Below, piece after piece: positions 55,753-64,000 of a stretch of DNA of 64,000 nt. Positions within the stretch are counted from its first letter, which is position 1, and every line of letters begins with the position of its first letter. Under the pieces are notes generated by a model that was not told the DNA's origin, made no database searches, and worked only from the letters and a program-made list of their open reading frames with translations. This stretch comes from Paludibacter sp. 47-17 (GTDB lineage Bacteria; Bacteroidota; Bacteroidia; Bacteroidales; Paludibacteraceae). A program made the translations under genes and the position numbers. The stretch covers positions 310,001 to 374,000 of the forward strand of contig MKVT01000013.1 of NCBI GenBank assembly GCA_001898935.1, written 5' to 3'.

Positions 55753-58700
55753 ATGCTGAATAAAATCATAAAATTCTCTCTCAATAACAAACTATTTGTG
55801 TTGCTGGGAGCGGTGCTGCTGATTGTAGGCGGAACGTACATATCCCAAAAGATGGATATTGACGTGTTCCCCGACCTCACAGCCCCGACAGTAGTTGTAA
55901 TGACCGATGCACACGGCATGGCTGCCGAAGAAGTGGAACGGTTGGTAACCTTCCATATCGAAACAGCCGTCAACGGTGCAACCGATGTACGCCGCGTCCG
56001 CTCGGCATCCATGCAGGGATATTCCTTCGTGTGGGTAGAGTTCGGATGGGGAACGGATATTTTCAAAGCCCGCCAGATTGTAAGCGAAAAAATGGTATCG
56101 CTCGGCAGCGAATTACCCGCCGATGTCGTTCCCGTATTAGCCCCGCAATCGAGCATCATGGGCGAAATCCTGCTACTTGGCTTGCAAGCCGACAGCACTT
56201 CGATGATGGAACTGCGCACTTTAGCCGATTGGGTGGTAAAACCCTCGATACTCGCCACGGGCGGCGTGTCGCAGGTAACCATTATCGGCGGCGATTACAA
56301 GCAGTACCAAATACTTGCCGACCCGCAAAAGATGGACGTTTACGGTGTAAGCATGAACGAGTTGGAAAACGTGGGAAGCACATTCAGCGCCAATTCGTCG
56401 GGCAGCGTAATCCGCGACTACGGTAACGAATTTATCCTGCGCGGCATGGCTCGAACCAACAGCCTCGAAGAGTTGGGAGCAACATTCATTAAAACCGTAA
56501 ATGGTAAACCCGTTGTTGTTTCAGATGTGGCGGAAATTGTTATCGGCAGTGCCTTAAAGTTGGGTTCAGCCTCGCAAAACGGCAAGCCCGCCGTTATACT
56601 TGCCATTTCCAAACAGCCCAATATCAATACGCTCAACGTAACCGAAAACATCGAACGGCGGTTGGCAGAAATACAAGCCACACTTCCCGCAGATGTAAAG
56701 TTGGATACCAAAATTTTCCGTCAAGCAGATTTTATCGAATCATCCGTCAATAACGTGGGTGGCGCACTGATGGAAGGCGCGCTGTTCGTAGTCATTATTC
56801 TGTTCCTGTTTTTGGGAAGTTTACGCACCACGGTTATATCCGTTGTGGCTATTCCGCTTTCGCTGTTGGGTGCAATTATCGTACTCTACCTGTTGGGCAT
56901 GAACATCAATACCATGACCCTCGGCGGGATGTGTATCGCCATCGGTTCGTTGGTGGACGATGCCATTATCGACGTGGAAAACGTGTACAAACGCCTGCGG
57001 CAAAACCATCGCAAGCCCAAAGAGCACCGACAGTCCTCTTTCACGATAGTATTCGATGCCTCGCGCGAAATCCGTGCTTCTATCCTCAATGCTACGCTCA
57101 TTATCATTGTAGCGTTTGTTCCCCTGTTTTTCCTTACGGGAATGGAAGGACGAATGCTTAAACCGCTCGGCGTGGCATATATTGTTTCGCTGTTCATGTC
57201 GCTGATTGTCGCCATGACCGTAACGCCGCTCATGTGTAAGTTGATGCTTTCGGGCGATAAGTATTTGGATAAAAACGAAAAAGACAGCTTGCTGACCCGC
57301 AAACTTTCAACCTTCTACGGTTCATCGCTGCAATGGGTGCTACGCAACAAAAAGAAAGTGTTGTATCCAACTATCGGCGTGTTTATTGTGTCGCTTGGCT
57401 TGTTTTTTACAATGGGACAGAGTTTTTTACCCGAATTTAATGAAGGTTCGTTGGTCATTTCTGCCGTAACCAAACCCGGTGTTTCGTTGGAAGAAAGCAG
57501 TCGTTTGGGTAATCTAATTGAAACCGAACTAATGAATATTCCCGAAGTAACGGGAACGGCAAGGCGCACGGGACGCGGCGAGTTGGACGAACATGCACAA
57601 AGCAGCAACAGTGCCGAAATTGATGTGATGTTTCAACTAAAAGACCGTTCACGAGAAGAATTTATGGAAGATGTACGCCACACGTTGGCAGGCGTTCCGG
57701 GCATGGCGACTACCGTCGGGCAGCCTTTGGGACACCGCATCGACCATATGCTTTCGGGAACTCGTGCCAACATTGCCATTAAAATATTCGGCCCCGATTT
57801 AAGCCGCTTATTTATGATGGGTAACCAAATCCAAAATTCCATCAAGGGAATTGACGGACTGGTAGACGTGGCGGTGGAACAGCAAACCGAAACACCACAA
57901 TTACAGGTACGCGCCAATCGCGGTATGTTAGCCAAGTACGGCATCACCATTGAAGATTTCAATAAGTTTATCGACATAGCGTATGGCGGCGAAAAGTTGG
58001 CGGACATCTACGAAGGGCAACGCAGCTTCGATTTGGTGCTTCGCTTGAATCAAAACTACACCCAAAGTATCGACCAAGTGAAAGCCGCTCTGATTGACAT
58101 CGGCAACGGGCGTAAAGTGCCGTTGGAAGAAATTGCCGAAGTGGTTTCCGTTGGCGGCCCCAACACTATTACCCGCGAAAACGTACAGCGTAAAATCGTA
58201 GTTTCGGCAAACGTGTCGGGGCGTGATCTAAAAGGTGTCGTAGAGGATATCAAAGCCAACATCGGTGCAAATATCAACCTGCCCGAAGGCTACCGCGTGG
58301 AATACGGTGGACAGTTTGAGAGTGCCGAAAGTGCCTCGCGAACCCTGCTTATCACCTCGTTTTTGGCGTTATGTGTGATTTTCCTCTTGCTCTATGGCGA
58401 GTTCAAAAACCTCACGCTATCAGCCATTGTATTGCTGAACTTACCGTTGGCGTTGATTGGCGGCGTGTTTGCTGTGTTCTTCACGTCCGATATTGTCAGC
58501 ATTCCGTCCATCATCGGTTTTATCACCCTATTCGGAATCGCTACGCGAAACGGAATCCTGCTTATATCCAAATACCAACACATGCAGCAGCACAATGAAG
58601 AATTGCAAATTTCGAGCGATGAGTTGAAGTCAGAAGGGATTGATTCGGAAATCGAAGTTCAAGATTCAAAATTGCGTGAGATTGTAGTACATGGCTCGAT

Positions 58701-58926
58701 GGACAGGCTCAACCCGATACTGATGACCGCACTTACGGCGGCATTGGCACTTATCCCGCTCGTTTTTCAGGGCGATAAGCCCGGCAACGAGATACAAAGC
58801 CCGATGGCAGTTGTAGTGTTGGGTGGATTGCTTACGTCCACGCTATTAAATATTTATATTGTGCCTGTAGTGTACGAAATGTTGGAAAAAAGAAAACAGA
58901 AGAAAAATGAAAAAAATAGTAATTAG
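55753..58926 (+). CDS. CusA/CzcA family heavy-metal efflux RND transporter
   Basis: KMDIDVFPDLTAPTVVVMTDAHGMAAEEVERLVTFHIETAVNGA, TMTLGGMCIAIGSLVDDAIIDVENVYKRL. Confidence 0.96.
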   Translation: MLNKIIKFSLNNKLFVLLGAVLLIVGGTYISQKMDIDVFPDLTAPTVVVMTDAHGMAAEEVERLVTFHIETAVNGATDVRRVRSASMQGYSFVWVEFGWGTDIFKARQIVSEKMVSLGSELPADVVPVLAPQSSIMGEILLLGLQADSTSMMELRTLADWVVKPSILATGGVSQVTIIGGDYKQYQILADPQKMDVYGVSMNELENVGSTFSANSSGSVIRDYGNEFILRGMARTNSLEELGATFIKTVNGKPVVVSDVAEIVIGSALKLGSASQNGKPAVILAISKQPNINTLNVTENIERRLAEIQATLPADVKLDTKIFRQADFIESSVNNVGGALMEGALFVVIILFLFLGSLRTTVISVVAIPLSLLGAIIVLYLLGMNINTMTLGGMCIAIGSLVDDAIIDVENVYKRLRQNHRKPKEHRQSSFTIVFDASREIRASILNATLIIIVAFVPLFFLTGMEGRMLKPLGVAYIVSLFMSLIVAMTVTPLMCKLMLSGDKYLDKNEKDSLLTRKLSTFYGSSLQWVLRNKKKVLYPTIGVFIVSLGLFFTMGQSFLPEFNEGSLVISAVTKPGVSLEESSRLGNLIETELMNIPEVTGTARRTGRGELDEHAQSSNSAEIDVMFQLKDRSREEFMEDVRHTLAGVPGMATTVGQPLGHRIDHMLSGTRANIAIKIFGPDLSRLFMMGNQIQNSIKGIDGLVDVAVEQQTETPQLQVRANRGMLAKYGITIEDFNKFIDIAYGGEKLADIYEGQRSFDLVLRLNQNYTQSIDQVKAALIDIGNGRKVPLEEIAEVVSVGGPNTITRENVQRKIVVSANVSGRDLKGVVEDIKANIGANINLPEGYRVEYGGQFESAESASRTLLITSFLALCVIFLLLYGEFKNLTLSAIVLLNLPLALIGGVFAVFFTSDIVSIPSIIGFITLFGIATRNGILLISKYQHMQQHNEELQISSDELKSEGIDSEIEVQDSKLREIVVHGSMDRLNPILMTALTAALALIPLVFQGDKPGNEIQSPMAVVVLGGLLTSTLLNIYIVPVVYEMLEKRKQKKNEKNSN

Positions 58927-60085
58927 CCTATTGTTCGTATCCGTTCTGTTTTCTGCGAAAGCACAAAACGGATATGAAACTGTTTTGCAAACAATAGAAG
59001 CAAACAGTTCCACGCTCACTGCGCTGCGTGAACAGATGGAAGCGCAAAAATTGGGTAACCGCACGGGAATCTACCTTGCCAATCCCGAAGTTGAATTTCA
59101 CTATCTATGGGGTAATCCCAACGTCATAGGCAACCGCACGGACTTTACCGTAAAGCAATCGTTCGACTTCCCAACGGCTTACAGCCACAGGGGAAAGATT
59201 GCCGACCTGCAAAACGCCAATGCGGAAATGCAGTACAAAGCCGAGCGGATTAACCTGCTGTTGGCAGCCAAAAAAGTTTGCGTTGATTTGGTGTACTACA
59301 ATACCTTAGCGAAAGAGTATGCCGCAAGGTTGCAGAATGCCGAACGCATTGCCGCTACCTACCAGTCGCGCATGGCGAAAGGCGATGCCAACGTATTGGA
59401 AAACAACAAGGCGCAACTGAACCTGACAACCGTTCAAAACGAAATGGCACGTATCAGGACAGAACAGGCGACTTTGCTGTCCCAACTCAAAGGGTTGAAC
59501 GGCGGCAAGGACATTGCTTTTACCGATGATGTGTACCCTGCCAACGTGCTGCCTGCCAATTTTGAAGACTGGTACGCCTCTGCCGAACCGAAAAGCCCCG
59601 TGTTACAATACGTCAGCGGACAAATCGAAATCAGCAAGCGGCAAATAAAGTTGAATCAGGCAATGGGCTTGCCCAAGTTTTCGGCGGGCTACATGAGCGA
59701 AGCGGTAACAGGCGAACGCTTCCAAGGCGTTATGGTCGGTGTTTCCATTCCGCTTTGGGAAAACAAAAACCGCGTTAAACAAGCCCGTGCACAGGTTACA
59801 GCCGACGAATCGGTGTTGGCTGACACCAAAGTGCAGTTTTATAACCGCCTGCAAAGCCTGCACCTGAAAGCGTCGGGCTTACAACAGAACGCGTTGAAAT
59901 ACCGCCAGTCCATTACGGCTAACGGCAACGAACCGCTGCTGAAAAGAGCCTTGGACGCAGGCGAAATCTCACTGCTTACCTACCTCATGGAAGTGGAATA
60001 CTACTACGATGCCATCAACAAGGTATTGGAAGCGGAGAGAGATTATAATTTATCATTGGCGGAGTTATCGGCGGTGGAACTTTAA
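58907..60085 (+). CDS. TolC family outer membrane protein (CzcC-like)
   Basis: Overlaps the RND gene by 20 bp; signal peptide MKKIVISLLFVSVLFSAKAQ; SIPLWENKNRVKQARAQV. Confidence 0.92.
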   Translation: MKKIVISLLFVSVLFSAKAQNGYETVLQTIEANSSTLTALREQMEAQKLGNRTGIYLANPEVEFHYLWGNPNVIGNRTDFTVKQSFDFPTAYSHRGKIADLQNANAEMQYKAERINLLLAAKKVCVDLVYYNTLAKEYAARLQNAERIAATYQSRMAKGDANVLENNKAQLNLTTVQNEMARIRTEQATLLSQLKGLNGGKDIAFTDDVYPANVLPANFEDWYASAEPKSPVLQYVSGQIEISKRQIKLNQAMGLPKFSAGYMSEAVTGERFQGVMVGVSIPLWENKNRVKQARAQVTADESVLADTKVQFYNRLQSLHLKASGLQQNALKYRQSITANGNEPLLKRALDAGEISLLTYLMEVEYYYDAINKVLEAERDYNLSLAELSAVEL

Positions 60086-60092
60086 GTTTTGA

Positions 60093-60536
60093 ATGATGTG
60101 TATGCACAGTAAAATGAAATTGTACAAAGAAAACAAGCTGTTGCTTGTTTTGGCAGGGATATTAGTTCTTGCTCATGCTGTTATACCCCATACGCATCAT
60201 TTCAGTTTCTTTTCATCCGTAGTCGATCTGTTGGGAGAGGATTTTAAGGAACAATTTGAACACCATAATCCAACAACAGATAAAACAAAAGAATGCTATT
60301 GTAGCTATCGGTTTGATTATTCTGATTCAGATGATACAACAGGGCTACATCTTAAAAAAACGAATGACAAGAAAGAATATGTCCTGGATTATCAACCATC
60401 TTACATGGTTGATAATCCACCGGACATAACTTGCGAAACGAAGTTACTTTCATTATTTAATCCCAATGTTGCATTCAACTATACTGACTGTATAGTGCTT
60501 TTTGTGGGGCTTAGAGCACCACCCTTTGTTTGTTAG
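60093..60536 (+). CDS. Small membrane/secreted protein with IPHTHH motif, analogous to the 53371 product
   Basis: LLLVLAGILVLAHAVIPHTHHFSFFSSVVDLL...YTDCIVLFVGLRAPPFVC: same N-term hydrophobic + IPHxHH and C-term RAPP layout. Confidence 0.65.
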   Translation: MMCMHSKMKLYKENKLLLVLAGILVLAHAVIPHTHHFSFFSSVVDLLGEDFKEQFEHHNPTTDKTKECYCSYRFDYSDSDDTTGLHLKKTNDKKEYVLDYQPSYMVDNPPDITCETKLLSLFNPNVAFNYTDCIVLFVGLRAPPFVC

Positions 60537-60559
60537 ACACATCGCTTTTTATCAAATCA

Positions 60560-62458
60560 ATGTTTAACGAACAAATAAAAATTAAAATGAAAAAAATATT
60601 TAGTTTTCTCGAAAGTCTTCCGATGACAATAGTAGGAGGTGTTTTCCTTGCCATAAGTTTAGTGTTGTTATTGACAGACACAAAAATGCTCATCGATCCC
60701 GCGTGGGTAACTGTTTTTATATGCGGATTACCGCTACTGTATCTCGCTCTTACCCGTTTGATTTTTCAACGGTGGGTATCATCTGCTTTGTTAATATCTA
60801 TCGCGATGGTTGCTGCTATTGCCATAGGCGAACTTTTTGCCGCAGGCGAAGTAGCTTTCATCATGGCTATCGGTGCTTTGCTCGAAGAACGGGCGGCAGG
60901 CAGAGCCAGAAAAGGCATCAGCAAACTGTTGAACCTTGCTCCGCAGAAAGGACGGCGCATTATTACGGTTGATGGCAACATCACGGAAGAAATCGTTCCT
61001 GTGGAAGAAATACACAGGGATGATTTATTACGTGTATTTCCAGGAGAAACAATTCCTGTCGATGGAAAAATTGTTTTTGGGAACACTTCCATAGACCAAT
61101 CCATTATGACGGGAGAGTCTTTGCCGGTGGATAAGAGTATCGGCGATGATGTATTCTGCGGAACGATCAATCGCTTCGGCTCTATCGACATCGAAGCGAC
61201 TAAAGTGGGCAAAGATTCTTCACTCCAAAAGATGGTCGATATGGTAAAATCCGCCGAGAATAAAAAGGCTCCGATGGAACGCATCGTCGATAAATGGGCT
61301 ACATGGCTTGTTCCTATCGCTCTGCTGATCGCTATATTGGCTTATTTCTTCACAGGCGATATTGTCCGTGCGGTAACTGTACTGGTTGTTTTTTGTCCCT
61401 GTGCATTGGTCTTGGCTACTCCTACGTCTGTAATTGCAGCCATCGGGCAGGCAACCAAGCATGGTGTACTCATTAAATCGGGCGAAGCATTGGAAGCAAT
61501 GGGTAAGGTGAATAGCGTTACATTCGATAAAACCGGAACACTTACTTACGGCAAGTTAGAAATTAGTGACCTGCTTATGTTTTCAGACGATATGAATGAG
61601 CGGGATTTACTATCCCTTATTGCTTCTGCCGAGTTGCGGTCTGAACATCCATTGGGAAAAGCCGTCGTAAAATATGCACGGGATAAAGGTATTGATGTGA
61701 GGGAGCCTTCCACATTTGAAATGATACCGGGTAAGGGGCTGAAAGCCGTTATTGACGAACACGAAGTAATATGCAGCAACACTGCATTACTACAAGAAAA
61801 CGGAATCCAAATAGAAGATAAAGTAACAGATTCTTTACAGAATACACGTCAGGAAGGCAAGGCTTCAATCTTAGTTGCTTTAAATGGAAAGTGCGTAGGT
61901 CTTGTCGCCTTATCCGATGTCATTCGTCCCGATGCAAAAGAGATGGTGGGCAAACTGCAAAAGATGGGTACGGAAGTAATCCTGCTGACGGGCGATAACA
62001 AGCAAGCTGCCTCCTATTTTGCAGAACAGGCGGGAATAGATACCATTTATGCCGAACTACTTCCCGGACAGAAAGTAGAGCAGATTGAAATACTACAGCA
62101 AGAAGGACGAAAAGTTTGTATGATAGGCGACGGTGTTAATGATGCTCCGGCTCTTAAAACTGCTGATGTCGGTGTGGCAATGGGAAGTATGGGCAGCGAT
62201 ATCGCCATTGAAGCTGCTGATATTGCGCTGATGGGCGATGAAATATCAAAGATACCGTATCTCAAAAAGTTATCTAACTCCACTTTGAGCACGATAAAAT
62301 TCAATATAACCCTTTCGATGGTTATCAATTTCGTGGCGATAGGCATGTCGCTTATGGGATGGTTAAACCCGATTACCGGAGCATTGGTACATAATGCAGG
62401 TTCCGTACTGGTTGTATTGAATGCAGCATTGTTGTACGACAGGAAATTGAAGTATTGA
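60560..62458 (+). CDS. Heavy-metal-translocating P-type ATPase (P1B, probably Zn/Cd class), no N-terminal HMA domain
   Basis: VFCPCALVLATPTSVIAAIGQATKHGVLIKSGEALE, FDKTGTLTYGK, GDGVNDAPALKTADVG, HNAGSVLVVLNAALL. Start 60560 or 60587. Confidence 0.93.
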   Translation: MFNEQIKIKMKKIFSFLESLPMTIVGGVFLAISLVLLLTDTKMLIDPAWVTVFICGLPLLYLALTRLIFQRWVSSALLISIAMVAAIAIGELFAAGEVAFIMAIGALLEERAAGRARKGISKLLNLAPQKGRRIITVDGNITEEIVPVEEIHRDDLLRVFPGETIPVDGKIVFGNTSIDQSIMTGESLPVDKSIGDDVFCGTINRFGSIDIEATKVGKDSSLQKMVDMVKSAENKKAPMERIVDKWATWLVPIALLIAILAYFFTGDIVRAVTVLVVFCPCALVLATPTSVIAAIGQATKHGVLIKSGEALEAMGKVNSVTFDKTGTLTYGKLEISDLLMFSDDMNERDLLSLIASAELRSEHPLGKAVVKYARDKGIDVREPSTFEMIPGKGLKAVIDEHEVICSNTALLQENGIQIEDKVTDSLQNTRQEGKASILVALNGKCVGLVALSDVIRPDAKEMVGKLQKMGTEVILLTGDNKQAASYFAEQAGIDTIYAELLPGQKVEQIEILQQEGRKVCMIGDGVNDAPALKTADVGVAMGSMGSDIAIEAADIALMGDEISKIPYLKKLSNSTLSTIKFNITLSMVINFVAIGMSLMGWLNPITGALVHNAGSVLVVLNAALLYDRKLKY

Positions 62459-62483
62459 TTTCATTAAATGGGCGCCACTGCTG

Positions 62484-62548
62484 GTAAATAGCATTTTCCC
62501 AACCTTTGTGTCAATGTTTTTCTAAACAGCGACACAAAGGCTATTTAC
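62484..62548. terminator. Extended imperfect hairpin downstream of the P-type ATPase
   Basis: GTAAATAG...CCTTTGTGTC [loop] GACACAAAGG-CTATTTAC. Confidence 0.55.
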
Positions 62549-62796
62549 TTATAGCTGTTTAGCTGTAATTATCAAGGTTTCTTCGTTTGACGCCAAGTAG
62601 GCGGTTTACAGAATGCGAAATAGGTGCAGCGAAAACAAGTGCCTATTCCTTATTTTAGGCGAAAAACCCAACCTGATTTTCGGAATTGCTTTACTGATAA
62701 TGATAGCGGGGACGGATAGGAAGGTTGCAAACTAATAACATCGAAGTTAGGGGAACTTCAATTTAGAGTAAAATAAAGGATGATGAACTGTATATA

Positions 62797-63258
62797 ATGG
62801 AATTACTTGGTGACTGGGGTTATTTAGGTTTGTTTTTGGGCTGCTTTTTGGCAGCAACCATCATTCCCTTTAGTTCAGATGCATTATTTGTATCCGCACT
62901 GGCTCTTGACGGCAGCATTCCATTGACTTTGTTTTGGGGCGTTTCTGGCAACTGGTTAGGCGGATTAGTTACCTACTGGATGGGCTATGTTGGCAAATGG
63001 GAATGGATTGAGAAATGGTTCAGGGTAAAACCTGAAACGCTTGAAAAGCAAAAAAAGAGAGTGAATAAATACGGTAGTTGGCTTGCGCTTTTGACTTGGA
63101 TTCCTATAATCGGGGATGTTTTTGCATTGGCATTGGGTTTTTACCGCACTAATTTTTATTCATCCGCTTTCTTTATGCTTATAGGTAAACTGGTTCGGTT
63201 TGTCTTGATAATTATTGTTTTTGTGTATTTTAAAGTCGAATTGGATTGGTTTGTTTAA
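62797..63258 (+). CDS. YqaA/DedA-like small integral membrane protein (VTT-type)
   Basis: GYLGLFLGCFLAATIIPFSSDALFVSALALDG...GNWLGGLVTYWMGYVGKWEWIEKWFRV...ALLTWIPIIGDVFALALGFYR. Confidence 0.82.
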   Translation: MELLGDWGYLGLFLGCFLAATIIPFSSDALFVSALALDGSIPLTLFWGVSGNWLGGLVTYWMGYVGKWEWIEKWFRVKPETLEKQKKRVNKYGSWLALLTWIPIIGDVFALALGFYRTNFYSSAFFMLIGKLVRFVLIIIVFVYFKVELDWFV

Positions 63259-63326
63259 GTTGATATGTTGCAATATTTAGGATAATCATGTCTAAATAAT
63301 TGTTGGATAAATATATAGTAGTTAAA

Positions 63327-64000
63327 TGAGAAAGAAAATAGACAAAATAACGGAGCAGTTGAATACTCAATTTCAGGCGATTGACATGTCGGAAATGAGT
63401 ATTTTGAAAAAAGCAGAAGAATCAGTTTTGCTGCTGGAGACTGCCTTTGAACAGTTGAAAAACTTTATATATGGCTATACTTTTGAAAGTGAAGCGGAAG
63501 AAATACACTTCTTTAAAGAAGTAAAGCCAAAGATATTTCACAAGTTAATCTATTACCGCAAGATTTACAATTTTGAAGCCATGCGCCCAAACGGTAGCAT
63601 CAGCGTTCAGAAAAATTACATAGAAAAAGAACTTGACCATCTGAAATATGTATTTGATAAGAACATAGATTTCTACAAATATTATCGTTCGGAAAGTACG
63701 CATTTAGACAGATACTATTTTCTGCGCGGCAAGCCCGATATACAAATGATGTTGGAAACATTTTACTTTGAACGCGACCCGAAGTTTTCCACTTCGTGCG
63801 ATTTCAAAGTCGCAAAGATTTTGGCAAACGAGTTATTGCGTATCTATTTCAATGAAGAACTCATGGCATTAGAGCATCCGCAACACCCGCAATCCGATTG
63901 TTATACATCGCTTAAAGCAAAGGAAACGTGGACACGCAACAAAACAGACCTTGTAGAGTTGATATATGCCATTTGCGAAGCCGATTGTTTCAATTTCGGA
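63327..64000 (+). CDS. rteC: RteC-domain protein (conjugative transposon regulator), truncated by window end
   Basis: Not in ORF track. Translation MRKKIDKITEQLNTQFQAIDMSEMSILKKAEESVLLLETAFEQLKNFIYGYTFESEAEEIHFFKEVKPKIFHKLIYYRKIYNFEAMRPNGS... runs open to the last base. Confidence 0.85.

Overview
64 kb window from a Bacteroidetes (Bacteroidales-like) genome. This is inferred from SusC/SusD, GH92, GH20, GH97 and GH109 content, TAnnTTTG-type promoters and RteC. From left to right: (1) a partial TamB-like gene, rpmE2 and truA; (2) a tightly packed N-glycan/sialoglycan utilisation locus at about 2.9-24.4 kb, with GH109, NanA-type lyase, two GH92 proteins (one fused to an N-terminal Kelch/NanM-like mutarotase domain), two GH20, GH2, SusD, SusC and an AGE-family epimerase; (3) lipocalin, acyl-CoA ligase, TSUP permease, beta-lactamase-like hydrolase, GH97 and DUF2891; (4) an ABC/HlyD/TolC export cluster at 32.8-42.7 kb, divergent from a sigma-54 response regulator and histidine kinase; (5) an accessory, visibly AT-rich island from about 45.4 kb. 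The island holds a truncated tyrosine integrase, a DUF4143 AAA ATPase, and a translationally coupled SIR2 - HerA - KTSC - PD-(D/E)XK-like operon (candidate expanded SIR2-HerA anti-phage system). It then carries a CzcCBA-type RND metal-efflux operon bracketed by small His-rich proteins, a P1B ATPase, a DedA/YqaA-like protein, and an RteC-like regulator running off the window end (ICE signature). The main hunt results are the four-gene SIR2-HerA operon, the NanM-GH92 fusion, a shared quasi-palindromic AT-rich element at three promoters of the glycan locus, and tandem EBP-like sites with a candidate -24/-12 promoter upstream of the export operon. All family calls come from reading protein motifs; no database search was run.
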